From Laetiporus sulphureus 93-53 (Eukaryota > Basidiomycota > Agaricomycetes > Polyporales > Laetiporaceae): a DNA stretch of 64,000 nucleotides. The stretch spans positions 174,388 to 238,387 of the forward strand of contig NW_024468560.1 in the NCBI RefSeq assembly GCF_001632365.1. The letters are read 5' to 3'. Positions 54,401 to 64,000 of the stretch are shown here, piece after piece. Both the position numbers and the translations under genes were made by a program. The notes under the pieces are model-generated. The model was given only the letters and a program-made list of their open reading frames with translations. It did no database searches and was not told the DNA's origin. Position 1 is the stretch's first letter; each line of letters opens with the position of its first letter.

Positions 54401-55451
54401 TCGCTAGTTCCCAAATGCCCTTTGTTCCGAAAGATATCCGGCGCATCACTCCGCGAGGCATCGAAACAGTTGACGGGAAACATATTGATGTCGACGTCAT
54501 CATATGTGCAACCGGTGCGTCTTTCCCTCGACCGTCTTTCACGATTAAATGATTGTACGCTCTGTTCCACAGGCTTTGACATTTCTTTCCATCTCGATTT
54601 CTCCATCACTGGCCGTGGTGGGCTGTCTATCCAAGAGAAATGGACCCCGCATCCCTCGACGTACCTCTCCATGTGCACAGACGGATTTCCGAACTGGTTC
54701 ATGGCATTCGGCCCAAACTCGGTACTTGCTGCCGGCTCGCTGCTCATATTGCTGGAGCGCCAGGTCGAATATGCGGTTGCAGCAATGAAGAAGATGCAGA
54801 GAGAAAGGCTGAAGAGTATCAAGGTAAAGAAGGAAGCAGTGAGGGATTTCGATGAGTATTTGGAGGTGTGTTACTTTTCCGCATGAATTGTAGGGAGTGG
54901 GATATTGATTTCGTCGCTGTGTGAAGAACTATTTCCCGAAGGTACGTATCAACAAGAAAGGTTGCTATCAGAGATCGCTAAGTCTACATTTGTGCATCTT
55001 CCAGACCGTTTTCAGCGAGAAGTGCAGATCTTGGTACAAGATGGGTACAGAAGATGGACGGATTGTGGGCCTCTGGCCAGGTAAGAGCACCTCCAATCCA
55101 CATTCAACAGTGGCTGATATCTTTCAAGGCTCGTCATTGCATGGATTGCGCGTTCTCGAGCACCCGCGCTGGGAGGATTTCAACTACGAATCTGCCGACG
55201 GCGTTCACAATCGATTCTACTGGCTCGGTGATGGGCAGACATGCAATGAGAAAACTATGACAGGCGACCGTGAGCAGCTGATCTTGGTTGTGGTTTAATT
55301 ATGATTAATGCGCTTGCATCAGGAGCATGGTACCTGAATGACAATGAAGTAGACATACCTCCCAGTGAGTGTCCCTGACATTTGTGTTGCTGACCTATCG
55401 TTGATGCATCTTACAGTTGCGGCAGATCAGCGTTTGAAGTGCGCACTGTAA

Positions 55452-57390
55452 CCGCGACTGTGGATCGTCAATATCATGCTTCGCGAATCCTTTTTTTATT
55501 GGAAAGTGGACGGAATACTAACCATCGACGTCGAATTTGGTGTGTCGTCGCGTTCCCGGCACGACGCACAGTGCTTTTTTTTCGAATAATCGCAATCGCA
55601 AAGTGTATATCAATGAATTACAGTGATTAAGATCCAAACTGGTCGATATTTGATTGTACATCATTAGAACCACCTCAACAGCTGCAGTCGAACGATGACA
55701 GGCTCGCAGGCGATAGTATATACGCATCCAGCAACTGCCATCCAGTAGCATGGTCCTCACTGGTATTCCGCTCCATGAGGGGCCAAGAAAAGGAAGCAGC
55801 TCACGCTCACATCACTCCTCGGTCTGCATACTTGCAAACAACGGTAGAAGTACACGACGACGCTCATCACTCTCGGCGCATGTATCAGTGGAGCCTACCG
55901 TCCTGTGCACGGCTTATGCACTATGATGCACGCATACGGGCGAAAGAAGGAGGAAAGGACGGCACGAGGGAAGGGAGGGACTACGCCGCTCGCGACTCAC
56001 CGAGACAATCAAGGAACCAACATGCACCCCCTGGTGAAGTGTCCAATGTGTGAAGGGACTGCGGTCGCGCCATCAGCTGAAACCTCCTGGCGGAGCAGAG
56101 AGAACGTGGTGGACTCACATGTACTAGCGTGACAGTGTCATTGCGATGTGTCACCCTAGACACTCAGTACTCATCCTTCGCGTACATTGACCCACTTGCT
56201 GTGCCGCATCACGAAGAACCGTCGAAGTCGAGCGCCAAGGTACAGCTGATAGGCACGCCAGGAGCAATATTGATCCATTCACGTCCACGAGTAGGAAGGG
56301 CCTCGTGGTCGGCGTCGGCGTCGATCAGCCAATTCAACAGCTCGACGTCCTTGCTTGCACGCCCATCAAAGTAAGTGAGCGCGTCAAGGTGCATCATTGC
56401 GGGGATTATCTAAATGCGTCGACGCGATATCCCAGATCTTCCAGAGTCAGTACAGTAGTAGACTGTGAGTGATGGAGGAACGATGATATGCTGACACGCC
56501 GAGGGTTCTTGACGAGTGAGATGGGGGACATGCACTGGAGTAGTTGCGCGCGATGGATTGAGCACGGAAGTACTGCTCCCCATCTGGAGTGACGCTAGCC
56601 TCAGGCTGCTGCACGTATCGTCCACACCCACAAAAGAGAACGAAGCGCGAGAGCACCGCGCGCTGCCCAGAACGGGAGCGAGCACGGATCGTTCATCGTC
56701 TTCACCATCGCACACACTTGGTTCCAGCCAGAGAGGCGCATTGCAGTCAGGACGTGCACAGTAGTGAGACCGAGTCTTCCATGCGATCCTCGGCTTGTTC
56801 CCGCCCACCCCAGACATCGACAACGTTCGCCCTCTCGAGCATTTCTCCCGCGGTCACTTTCATCGGGAAGGTCTATCACCACCTGTTAGCACGTCGCTAA
56901 AGAAGACGGCCTGTGCGCGCGTAAGGGAAGAACGACTCGACTTTTCGCCTATTCGACCAGTCGAACGCCACAACGCACTCAGTCCGTCGCAGGCTAGGGC
57001 CACCTATACGCCGAGCACGAAAAAGACCAACTTCGGACGTGAATGCGACGCTTGAGCACCGCGAAAAACAGATGGCGGCGTAATATCAGTCCAGGATGGA
57101 CAGTAGTAGCGGATTGCGCTGCTGGACGGGATTCGAGCCCGAGCGTGCGAAATACGCGCATCGCCGTTCACACCATGGCCACGAGGACGCGCCCTGGATG
57201 GAGCGCTAGAGGGCGCGCAGGCAGCTCGTCGATGCAATTCAGCCAGGGCCTAACGACTCGACGGAGGCCGAGGAATCGCTCTGCTTCGGACCAAGATGGA
57301 ATCTATATTTGGGATGCGAGTGCAAGTGTGGTGCGATTCGTCGAAGGAGGGAGAAGCGACGAGCGACGGGTCGGCCAAGTGGGCCGCGTT
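55452..57390. other. Stretch without a supported gene
   Basis: Many overlapping frames of 60-137 codons are present at 55.8-57.2 kb, but composition is Arg/Ser/Thr-rich on both strands and none shows a domain. A tRNA-like T-arm (GGGATTCGAGCCC near 57127) has no matching acceptor stem. Nothing is called. Confidence 0.4.
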
Positions 57391-57600
57391 TCTGTCTGTC
57401 TAGCGTATAAATAGTAGCCAATGCCTCCGGCCGCAGTGAGTGCTGCTAGGCCTGCGAATAAAGCAGTATTCGACTTCTTCGGCGCTGCCTCGGTGGAATA
57501 TCTCCTGAAGGCAGGATTACGGAAGGTGCGAGGTGCCCCAGCGTTAACGGCCCTGCAAGATTGAAGTTGAATCTGGGATTGAATCTGGGTCCGATTATGC
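57391..57600 (-). pseudogene. Mitochondrial leader and anchor of a cytochrome c peroxidase-like protein
   Basis: The minus-strand frame contains NAGAPRTFRNPAFRRYSTEA then PKKSNTALFAGLAALTAAGG and IGYYLYARQTE. An Arg-rich, acid-free presequence ending RRYST, followed by a single hydrophobic anchor, is the N-terminal layout of basidiomycete cytochrome c peroxidase precursors sorted to the intermembrane space; NADH-cytochrome b5 reductase is another possibility. No peroxidase domain follows: beyond GYYLYAR the frame becomes Thr/Pro/Ser-rich and unrelated. Confidence 0.45.
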
Positions 57601-58558
57601 CGCATTAAGGTGTGATCCCTTGTCACATGATTGGGAACATCTTGAAAACATGCTGTGATTATTTGCATTGAAACGTGTTTTTTGTCTTAATGCATGCTGC
57701 CATGCCATCGGGCTGTGTCCAGACAGCACATTGTAATTGCATTATGAATTCCTCATGGTATACATGCTGGCTGCATCACAATTTCATTTTGAATGTGAAG
57801 AGAAAGATGCCATGATGTAAATTGCGTGACATTTCGCTGACACATCAGGGATCATTTTGAGCACATTTTGAAAACAAGCTCAATGATCCCACGTTGTTCC
57901 TCATCTGGCCATAACAGGCACATCGAAGGAACATTTATAATGTTATCACAAATATTCCATATTATTGGTGTGACGAACATTGCAGTTTTATCTGTAGCAT
58001 AATTAAAATTTTCATTCACTGATAGCAGAATGTTGCCATGTGGATCATTTGAAACACACAGTGTATGAATGCTGGCGTATCATTCTGGACGAATTGGTTG
58101 ATCAGTTCAGTATCTTTACAAATGATCCCGTTGCAATGTGTGACGGAAACATCAACAGGTCATTGTGACTGTGACCATGATGTGTTCACGATGATCCCGG
58201 CGGAATCATGCCCTCGTGCCCCCGGTGCTTGTGAGCTTCTGGCAGCTGCAGGGCGACAAGACCCACTACTGACGTGGCGGGAATTCGACTTCGCACTAAA
58301 TTGTAACCTGTTCAGATACATACACTCCTGTCCTGAAAGTCTATTGTCCTATCACTGCCTTGGAATATGTCTTTCGACCTTCGCGTGAGTGTCCCGCATC
58401 ACATTGGACCGTCATTTGAAACCGGCGCGGCTGCGCCAACCTCGCCCAAGTCATCTATTAATGGCTCGAGAATCGCTCCAGCTTGCTCAATGTATTTGCA
58501 AGCACACGATCATCACGTTCCTTCGTGATCAGCAGGTCGTTCGGGTCTTCGCCATCCG
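57601..58558. other. AT-rich intergenic block
   Basis: 57650-58060 is markedly more AT-rich than the rest of the window, with many TTTTGA/TCATTTTGA motifs and no open frame of interest. It may be an old repeat remnant. The plus-strand frame at 58065-58388 is unrecognised. Confidence 0.4.
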
Positions 58559-59190
58559 TCAGTTCCTCGTTGAGGACTGTAGTTGTAAATGAACCTGTCC
58601 CGAATTGAGATCTCCAGCCCAGTCGAAGTCGATGAGTTGCACCTGCTCCGGTTTGGTTTTGCAGACAATCAAGTTCGCCGCTCGAAGATCACCGTGCACA
58701 CACCTATGCGCATGGAAGTCGTTCACCAGCTTCTTGAGGTCCTTCGACCAGGTCGATAAGTGCGCGGAAGCGTGATCGAGTTCTTCGTCCTGGTCGATCC
58801 ACTCCATTACTACAACTTTCCAATCCCCGGGAACAACGCCGCAGCCTAGCAACTTCGGTGCATGACCTCGTGCGGTGCAAAAGTCATGCAGCTGTACAAA
58901 GTAGGAGCGGGTGAACTTGATCAGAATTTTCCCCGGGACCCTTTCGCAGTGCCAACATAGATGAATTGATTCGGGTGCTGTAAGGTCGCTCCTTGGTAGG
59001 CAGACTCTTGTAGAGTGATAGATAGGACTTTCCCCTATAGTACCGGCGGGCCACGCAGCGACCTCTGTGACGTATGGCAATACCTCTGCAGGGGCAGCAC
59101 TAGAACAAGGCGAACCAAATTGTTATGAGGGTTCAGTCGATGGAAGATCGTGCGGACTTCATCAAGGGATCCGTGTTCTCGTATTGTGAG
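58559..59190 (-). pseudogene. Crinkler-header/protein-kinase-like effector, truncated paralogue
   Basis: A partial header (HGSLDEVRTIFHRLNPHNNL then VRLVLVLPL, 59190-59095) resembles the end of the ubiquitin-like N-terminal domain of Crinkler-type proteins, and a kinase-like domain follows (59080-58559): FVQLHDFCTARGHAPKLLGC, WKVVVMEWID, DLKKLVNDFHAHRCVHGDLR with the catalytic HGD, then VQLIDFDWAGDLNSGQVHL with a DFD in place of DFG. Compared with the larger paralogue at 60074-62146 the middle region between header and kinase is missing. The role of basidiomycete Crinkler-type kinases is not established; they are thought to act in conflict or self/non-self reactions. Confidence 0.6.
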
Positions 59191-59269
59191 CTGATTCCGC
59201 ACTATCTTATTCTTTTGGGTGAGGTGCTGACGGTGGTGGGCGTAGAGACGGTATCGCGTGCACAATCAC

Positions 59270-59870
59270 GATTGGTCTTGTGACTCTTGTCAACTACTGT
59301 CTGCTTAGGTGGGAGTACCGTCGGCTTCGTTTTGCTGCAGTACCATCTCGGCGAGCAGTCTCTGGTGTGTGCGAACGCGTTCGGTGGCCGCTGTGCGCTT
59401 GCCGTGCCGATGTGATGGTGTTTTTGCTGGTGCTCTTCAGGGCCTTCAGGGGTAACATCAAGTGGATTCCGTTCTTGTGAGTGCTCGGTGCCGCTGTTCG
59501 TGGGCTTGGTTGGGCTGGAGCTGACGGCCTTGTGTTTGATGCAGCTTCTTCTTCTTCGGTGGTCTCTCAATACCGCTTACGCAGGCTATTCTTGCGCACC
59601 TGTTCTCGTATAATATTCAGTGAGCGCTAAATCGAGGAAGTGGACTCCTCTGAGTAGATCCTGAAGCGGTTCTGGATGCCGTGGCTGACTTGCATCTGTA
59701 TCGCCACCGGTATGATCATCCTCTCAACAGACCTCGTCCCCGTCGCGTGGAGGACCGACAACTCGACGTGGGCCGTCCATTTGCTGCTTGCGATCATCGT
59801 TGGGTGTCATTTCCTGATCCCAGTATATGTTTGCTCTGCTTTGTGGATTTCGGTAGATATGTGCTGACAG
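59270..59870 (+). pseudogene. Family 2 glycosyltransferase C-terminal membrane fragment
   Basis: Spliced frames read GGSTVGFVLLQYHLGEQSL, IKWIPFL/FFFFGGLSIPLTQAILA, HLFSYNIQ, then after an intron LKRFWMPWLTCICIATGMII, LSTDLVPVAWR and WAVHLLLAIIVGCHFLIPV. This succession of membrane helices with the FGGLS and LVPVxWR segments is the C-terminal end of fungal GT2 enzymes (hyaluronan/chitin-synthase-like polysaccharide synthases). The segment after HLFSYNI (usually WSATxKE) is lost at 59620-59640. The catalytic domain is not present upstream; the Crinkler relic lies there on the opposite strand. Confidence 0.5.
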
Positions 59871-60073
59871 TTGTCATGCGCTTGTACGCGTGTGTGTTGC
59901 TGCATCATGCTCAACCCGTGGTAGAGAGTCTTCGTCCGCTGTTCAGGGTCGGCCTCCTCGTCCCTGTCCTTCCGCACCGGCACAGGACGCTACTATTACA
60001 TCTAGAGATACAGATCAAGTGGATGCTGAATGAGACTGCCACAGCATCCTTCCACTTATAAACAGCAAGAAAC

Positions 60074-62146
60074 TTATGCCTTTCGCATGTGACGGTGTTT
60101 GTCCAAAGCGCACTCTAAGGTGCGGTTGTCGTCTTGAACACTGATCGTCAAAGGCCGCCTTCCCGTAAAACCTATATCCGGATGAAGGCATACGTCGGGG
60201 TAGCGGGCTTCTCCTGCTCTTCCTCCCCAGTCGAAATCGATGATGATCACCTTTGTCTTGTCCGATTCGGGTATGAGGAGATTGACATCTCACAGGTCAC
60301 CGTGAACCAGTCCTTTGCTGTGGAACTCGTCGACGACCTTTTTCAAACCATCCCTCCACTCTGTCAGATATCCGTGGCTTTCGAGCAAGGACTGGCCTTG
60401 GACGTATTCCATCGCCACAATACTCCACCCATCTGAGACCCTATCGAACCCGAGCAGCCTTGGCGCATGCCCTCTCTCTGCGCAAAACTCATGCAGCTCT
60501 CTGGTGTAGCGCCGCGTGACTTTGATGATGATGTACTCTTGGTCCGCATCCAACCTCTTTGCGAAATAGACAAGACGGTCTTCTCGCGATAACAGTACTT
60601 CTAAGATCTTGGTCCCGAGAGGCGGCGATCCAGCGGTGGTCGATGTAACGCTAATGATGTTCGGGAGATACATTTCTTTGAGCGACAGTGAAGTAAGGCC
60701 ATCTCTGCTGGCCAACTCCCGCATCTTGGCAGTATCTTCACGGATCTTTTGTCGGACAAATACCGCAACCTTGAATGCGCGAATGAGCATTCTGCGGTAT
60801 ACCATATCATTGCTCGACCCTGTCGGGCTGACCAGCCACATTGGCGGTGTCAGAGGTACTACCCGATAGTTGCCCATAGCAACTACCGCATGAAACGTTA
60901 TAACTGCGCCTGTACGTAGCTCTTCAGAACCATGTTCATCACTCACAAACAATTTCTACGTGAGACTCACCAGCAACTGTAACGAGGAGAGAAGGCACCC
61001 TCCACCCAGAATACAACTTTTCGTTGACACTGCTCTCCTCGACTGCCATCCGGTGGAAATGAGCAATATAGGACACGCCCTCCGGCACAGGATCACCTGA
61101 GGTCCCTTGCTCGTTCTTGAATTTGAACATAAGATCTGCAGCTCCTGTGACGCATACTGAGTTGCCGTCCGTTTTCGAGTTGCCATCAGCATCAGCCCTC
61201 CTGACACATATGCAATCAGGATCGGGATTGGGATCGTTGATATCGCATTCTCTGCCGTCATTGAATATCTTCTGAAGAAACCGTAGCCCAGCGTTCATCC
61301 GCGCTAGATCATCTGCGTAGTATAGGCACATAGCATCCGCGAAATCACGCACAAGTGTGAAAAATTTCGCGTCCTTCTCGGCGTGGACATTTTCGCTTTC
61401 CTCAGCGGCGAGCATATCCGTCAAAACGCCGAAGCCGTCATACAGAAGGGCAATAGGAGCAATCTCCGGCTCGGACACTGGGCGATCATTCAGCACACGA
61501 TGTTCAGCTATCGTCTGCAGCCTCGCGAACGTAGACGCATGGGCATAGTTGGACGGGGAATTTAGTGCAATCTTCTGTGTCTTGATGCGCTTCAACACCT
61601 CGTCCTCTGTGGTGGAAGGCCTGCGTTTGGCGGGGATGATTGGGTAAGCTGTTGGGTATTCCCGTCAGGCTAGTATCGTGACACCGTCTGTGAAACGACT
61701 CACCTAGAGGACGCGCCACGAGCACAAGATGAATCGACATGTCATCCGGGTTCAGTTGATGACAGATCGTGCCGACTTTATACAAGGGGACAATGGGTTT
61801 CGAACCCTCCACACTCGTCTTCACACGATGGGGCAGGGTCTCTTCCGGAAGACGTTCAGTTGGTCAGGCTAATAATGCTCGATCAGAGTGGCGCCATTGC
61901 GACGATGAGAGGGCAACGCACAGTGTAGATAGAAATTTCAGAGGGGGGGATCTTGAGACGCTCGAAAATATACTTCTCCTTCTCGTAGATCTTGCGACGA
62001 ACTTCCGCGAAACTCCATGAGCTATCAACGCGAATCATGCAGATGTTACCGACGACATCGTCTTCGTCCAGGATCATGTAGGCTAGCTCGATATCAGGCA
62101 CAGCTGAGGACTGAGGCGACTGGTGGCACCGCAGACATGAAAGCAT
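60074..62146 (-). pseudogene. Crinkler-header/protein-kinase-like effector with in-frame stops
   Basis: The ATG at 62146 opens a ubiquitin-like Crinkler header (IELAYMILDEDDVVGNICMI, SSWSFAEVRRKIYEKEKYIF), continued after an intron by KVGTICHQLNPDDMSIHLVL. A linker exon begins YPIIPAKRRPSTTEDEVLKR and runs to LLVTVA (about 61633-60970); the next exon carries FHAVVAMGNYRVVPLTPPMW and the kinase-like core: FCAERGHAPRLLGFD, WSIVAMEYVQGQSLLES, DGLKKVVDEFHSKGLVHGDL, then an in-frame TGA, DVNLLIPESDKTKV and IIIDFDWGG, ending at TAA 60076-60074. The TGA after HGDL stands where paralogues have Arg (CGA to TGA). A second stop or missing acceptor lies near 61871 at the first intron. Apart from these the exons are open. 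It is a diverged paralogue of 58559-59190. Confidence 0.68.
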
Positions 62147-63479
62147 TTGCGACCGTTACTTAATGACACGACATTGTAATTGACTGCCTTTTTGGGAAAT
62201 AAAGTTGTCTAATTAGGGCATAGTGTTGCATAGGTCACACTTTAGAACACATTTTCAGTGCATTTGCAGTGGGAATAAATGCCTTCATGCCTGCAGTGTG
62301 GTGTGTGGATGTTTCAGTAGAAGGCATGACGGGCTCAGCGATGTTGCAAGACAGGCGACAACGACGAGGTGGTGGTGATTAGGAGCGAATGCTTGTACGC
62401 GTGTTGGAGCGCAGCGAAATCGGAGGTTGAAAAAGATAAGTCTTTCGCAAGCAAGTTGTTATTCTCCGATATTGCACTTTCAGCTCCGCTGTCCGCTGTG
62501 GCTGACACCCCTGCTCCCAACGCTCAATTTCGCTCGGATCATGCGAGGAAAATCTTGCTGCCATGGGAAAGAACACGTTCCAGATACTGCACGACGCGGT
62601 CTTTCCGCGAACACCTGATGTCTACCGATCTCTGAAAGCGGCCTTGCTACCTCGCGTCGGAAGTACGAGCTGATTGCACTCCCAGATGACAACCCGGAGA
62701 AGATGGATTGCGGAGACCTCGACCTTACTGTGACACGTCCTTCCTGTGACACGTCCTCAAGCATATTGTAACTCCAGAGGTCATGAAGGACGCGCTGGTT
62801 GCACTGTACAGCATACCCTTCGAGGGCGGACACAGCAGCCCTTTCGCCATTCCGGCGGGTATCGTCGCTCGTTATGCTGAGAGTGTACAGTGTACGACCT
62901 GGTGCTCTTGGTGCTGATGGCCAGATTCACGTCAATGTACACCGTCATGTGGACGTGCAAGTATGGGCGGACGAATCTGAATGAAAGCATACGACATTCT
63001 TTTGTGTGGAGACGTTCCTTGGTGTGCACGGGTAGCTCATGCGTCCAGTGCCAACCTGTGCCAACGGATCGTCGGTAACCTTGCATCTCTGGCTTCCTTG
63101 ATTATATCCTTGTTTTTGACCAACTTTCTACAGATTATCGAAACATGGTTCACGTGCGTGGAGGTTCGCGAGGAGTAGCACGGATGTCGACGCATGTTCG
63201 AGTCACAACAATAGCGAAGGCATCGGTAGAAAGACATTACAACATTGCGGCTTGTATTGTTCGTAATATACAAGGGTGTATGATACCCGAGCAGGTATGC
63301 TACGTAGCGTATGGCGTGGCAGAGTCCAAAGAGAGTTCAGAGAGGTTAGGGTGACTACATAGAGCTAGTGGTATGCAAGAAAGGTCCCGGATTTCACACT
63401 GACAGAGAGTCCCGTTCATGGGGAGGGTAGTCCGTGAGGGCTAAAGTTCGACAGGCATCATGAGGGAGTTGGGATGCTT
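62147..63479. other. Stretch with one possible nucleotidyltransferase-like scrap
   Basis: Apart from the fragment at 62561-62746, open frames are short and unrecognised on both strands. The region separates the Crinkler-kinase gene from the terminal secreted protein. Confidence 0.4.
62561..62746 (+). pseudogene. Possible nucleotidyltransferase-fold fragment
   Basis: Two frames, QILHDAVFPRTPDVYRSLKA and, after a one-base shift near 62663, DNPEKMDCGDLDLTVTRP, together recall uncharacterised fungal proteins with a GDxD motif next to PEKxxxGDID, as in nucleotidyltransferase folds. The evidence is a single short motif, so this is only a suggestion. Confidence 0.25.
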
Positions 63480-64000
63480 TTACCCGATGATGATCGTCTC
63501 ATTTGCGACCTGCATGATCGGCATTGGGCCAGCCTGCGTCGAACGTGCGTCAACGTCAGTTGTTCGGCATACGTTGGAGGGCAGGTACTTACGCCTACGA
63601 GAACGAGGTGTGTCACACTGAGAGAGGCCTCACCGGACTCCATGCCGGCTGGCACCTGAACAGTAAAGTTCTGGAATGGGTACCAGTCGCCAGAGCCGTA
63701 TATTGGGTCGTAGGGGCCAGTGTAGAGGATATCACCGAGGACCTCTGTCGTGTCGAAGGAGGCGCAACCGCCCGTGTATCCTGCGCACGACTTGAGGCAG
63801 ATGGCGATGGCGACATCAGTCGAGCCAGTTAGGGTGGCCTACATAGCGATGAGCACGACGACGCTTGGAGATGACGAGAAGGAAAGGACGCACCGGCTTG
63901 TCAACCCGCACGGTGATGTTGCTCCCCGCGCTTACTGTGTCCCCCGCAGCTGGTGCGCTGATGGCGATGTTCTGTGCAAAGGCAGAAAGGGCGAGGCAGC
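63480..64000 (-). CDS. Small secreted Kre9/Knh1-like protein, 5' end beyond the window
   Basis: Minus-strand exons 64000-63894, 63838-63593 and 63533-63480 splice cleanly. The visible start is the end of a signal peptide (CLALSAFAQN), then IAISAPAAGDTVSAGSNITV, ATLTGSTDVAIAICLKSCAG, GGCASFDTTEVLGDILYTGP, YPFQNFTVQVPAGMESGEAS and LSVTHLVLVGAG, closing with MQVANETIIIG at TAA 63482-63480. The opening 'I..P..GxTVxAGSNxTV' beta-sandwich start and the length (about 140 residues after the leader) match a common basidiomycete secreted family related to Kre9/Knh1-type cell-wall proteins; the function is unknown. NIT and NFT are possible N-glycosylation sites. There are no breaks, so this gene looks functional. 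Confidence 0.75.

Larger units (their letters stand above)
52357..55451 (+). pseudogene. Flavin-containing monooxygenase (Baeyer-Villiger type), 5'-truncated and split by inserted DNA
   Basis: Exons encode the NADPH-binding half of a fungal class B monooxygenase: KKVGVIGS/GSSVIQTVAALQPHVGR (GxGxS), MVQFVRGKTWVSPPFTR, FSQADKEAFKDEEVYKQFRH, TENMRKKLWKKPWILDH and LPDFGVSCRRLTPGPGYLEV up to 53058. The protein resumes at about 54408 with FVPKDIRRITPRGIETVDGK, IDVDVIICATG/FDISFH, WTPHPSTYLSMCTDGFPNWF, LLILLERQVEYAVAAM, TVFSEKCRSWYKMG, LEHPRWEDFNYESADG and AWYLNDNEVDIPP, ending at TAA 55449-55451. The N-terminal FAD motif is absent. The sequence after EDN begins GTACGC, a possible splice donor, so the 1.3-kb insert may sit in an intron and the downstream exons could still be spliced. 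Exon frames outside the insert are clean. Confidence 0.72.

Noticed and set aside
57115..57190. tRNA-like T-arm (GGGATTCGAGCCC)
   Set aside because: No acceptor stem, D-arm or anticodon arm could be paired around it.

Overview
The window is nuclear DNA of a filamentous basidiomycete, most likely a wood-decay Agaricomycete of the polypore type. The evidence is GT-AG introns of about 50-60 nt in almost every gene, moderately GC-rich coding sequence, and families that are common in mushrooms: DUF6534 membrane proteins, Crinkler-headed kinases, F-box proteins, Tnp2/CACTA transposases and fungal M36 and M24 peptidases. The species cannot be named from sequence reading alone.

Region by region. 1-24 kb is a dense run of recognisable but damaged genes: TauD-type dioxygenase, secreted FAD oxidoreductase, CDC45, HIS3, an AlkB-like protein with CUE and GRF ends, Xaa-Pro peptidase, RRP3/DDX47 helicase joined to a plasma-membrane H+-ATPase, aldo/keto reductase, a CCH1 channel fragment, SNF8/VPS22, aspartate aminotransferase, tyrosyl-tRNA synthetase and a Med13-like fragment. 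Nearly every one carries frameshifts, in-frame stops, missing ends or lost catalytic residues. 24.8-26.05 kb is a low-complexity Ser/Pro/Tyr-rich gene with a 100-N assembly gap inside its repeats. 26.37-27.6 kb is the most unusual locus: a signal-peptide exon followed by about ten tandem micro-exons, mostly exactly 42 nt and phase 1-1, each encoding one copy of a short peptide around TDTLPIIYQR. 28.3-30.9 kb is an intact island (F-box protein and cyclophilin A). 33.3-38 kb holds two tandem decayed DUF6534 genes. 40-45.6 kb holds agmatinase, fungalysin and pyruvate decarboxylase relics. 46.4-50.85 kb is a CACTA-type transposon with intact transposase exons, preceded by a perfect 121-bp tandem duplication. 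51-57.6 kb contains a myosin-chitin synthase scrap, a flavin monooxygenase whose body is split by about 1.3 kb of foreign repeat-bearing DNA, and a cytochrome c peroxidase leader. 58.5-62.1 kb has two Crinkler-header/kinase genes flanking a family-2 glycosyltransferase scrap. The window ends in an intact small secreted protein gene.

The genes do not form a pathway or cluster. What unites most of them is decay: many are normally single-copy housekeeping genes, so functional copies should exist elsewhere. Indels alone could be assembly error. The excess of C:G-to-T:A nonsense changes (AlkB, pyruvate decarboxylase, fungalysin, kinase) and the loss of key residues (DEAD to DEAN, HxD to HxN, GDG to GGG, aldo/keto reductase Tyr to Cys) point instead to true relaxed selection in an accessory, duplicated or TE-captured segment. 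Intact genes are the cyclophilin, the F-box gene, the transposase and the terminal secreted protein; the micro-exon peptide gene is mostly intact, with several worn units.
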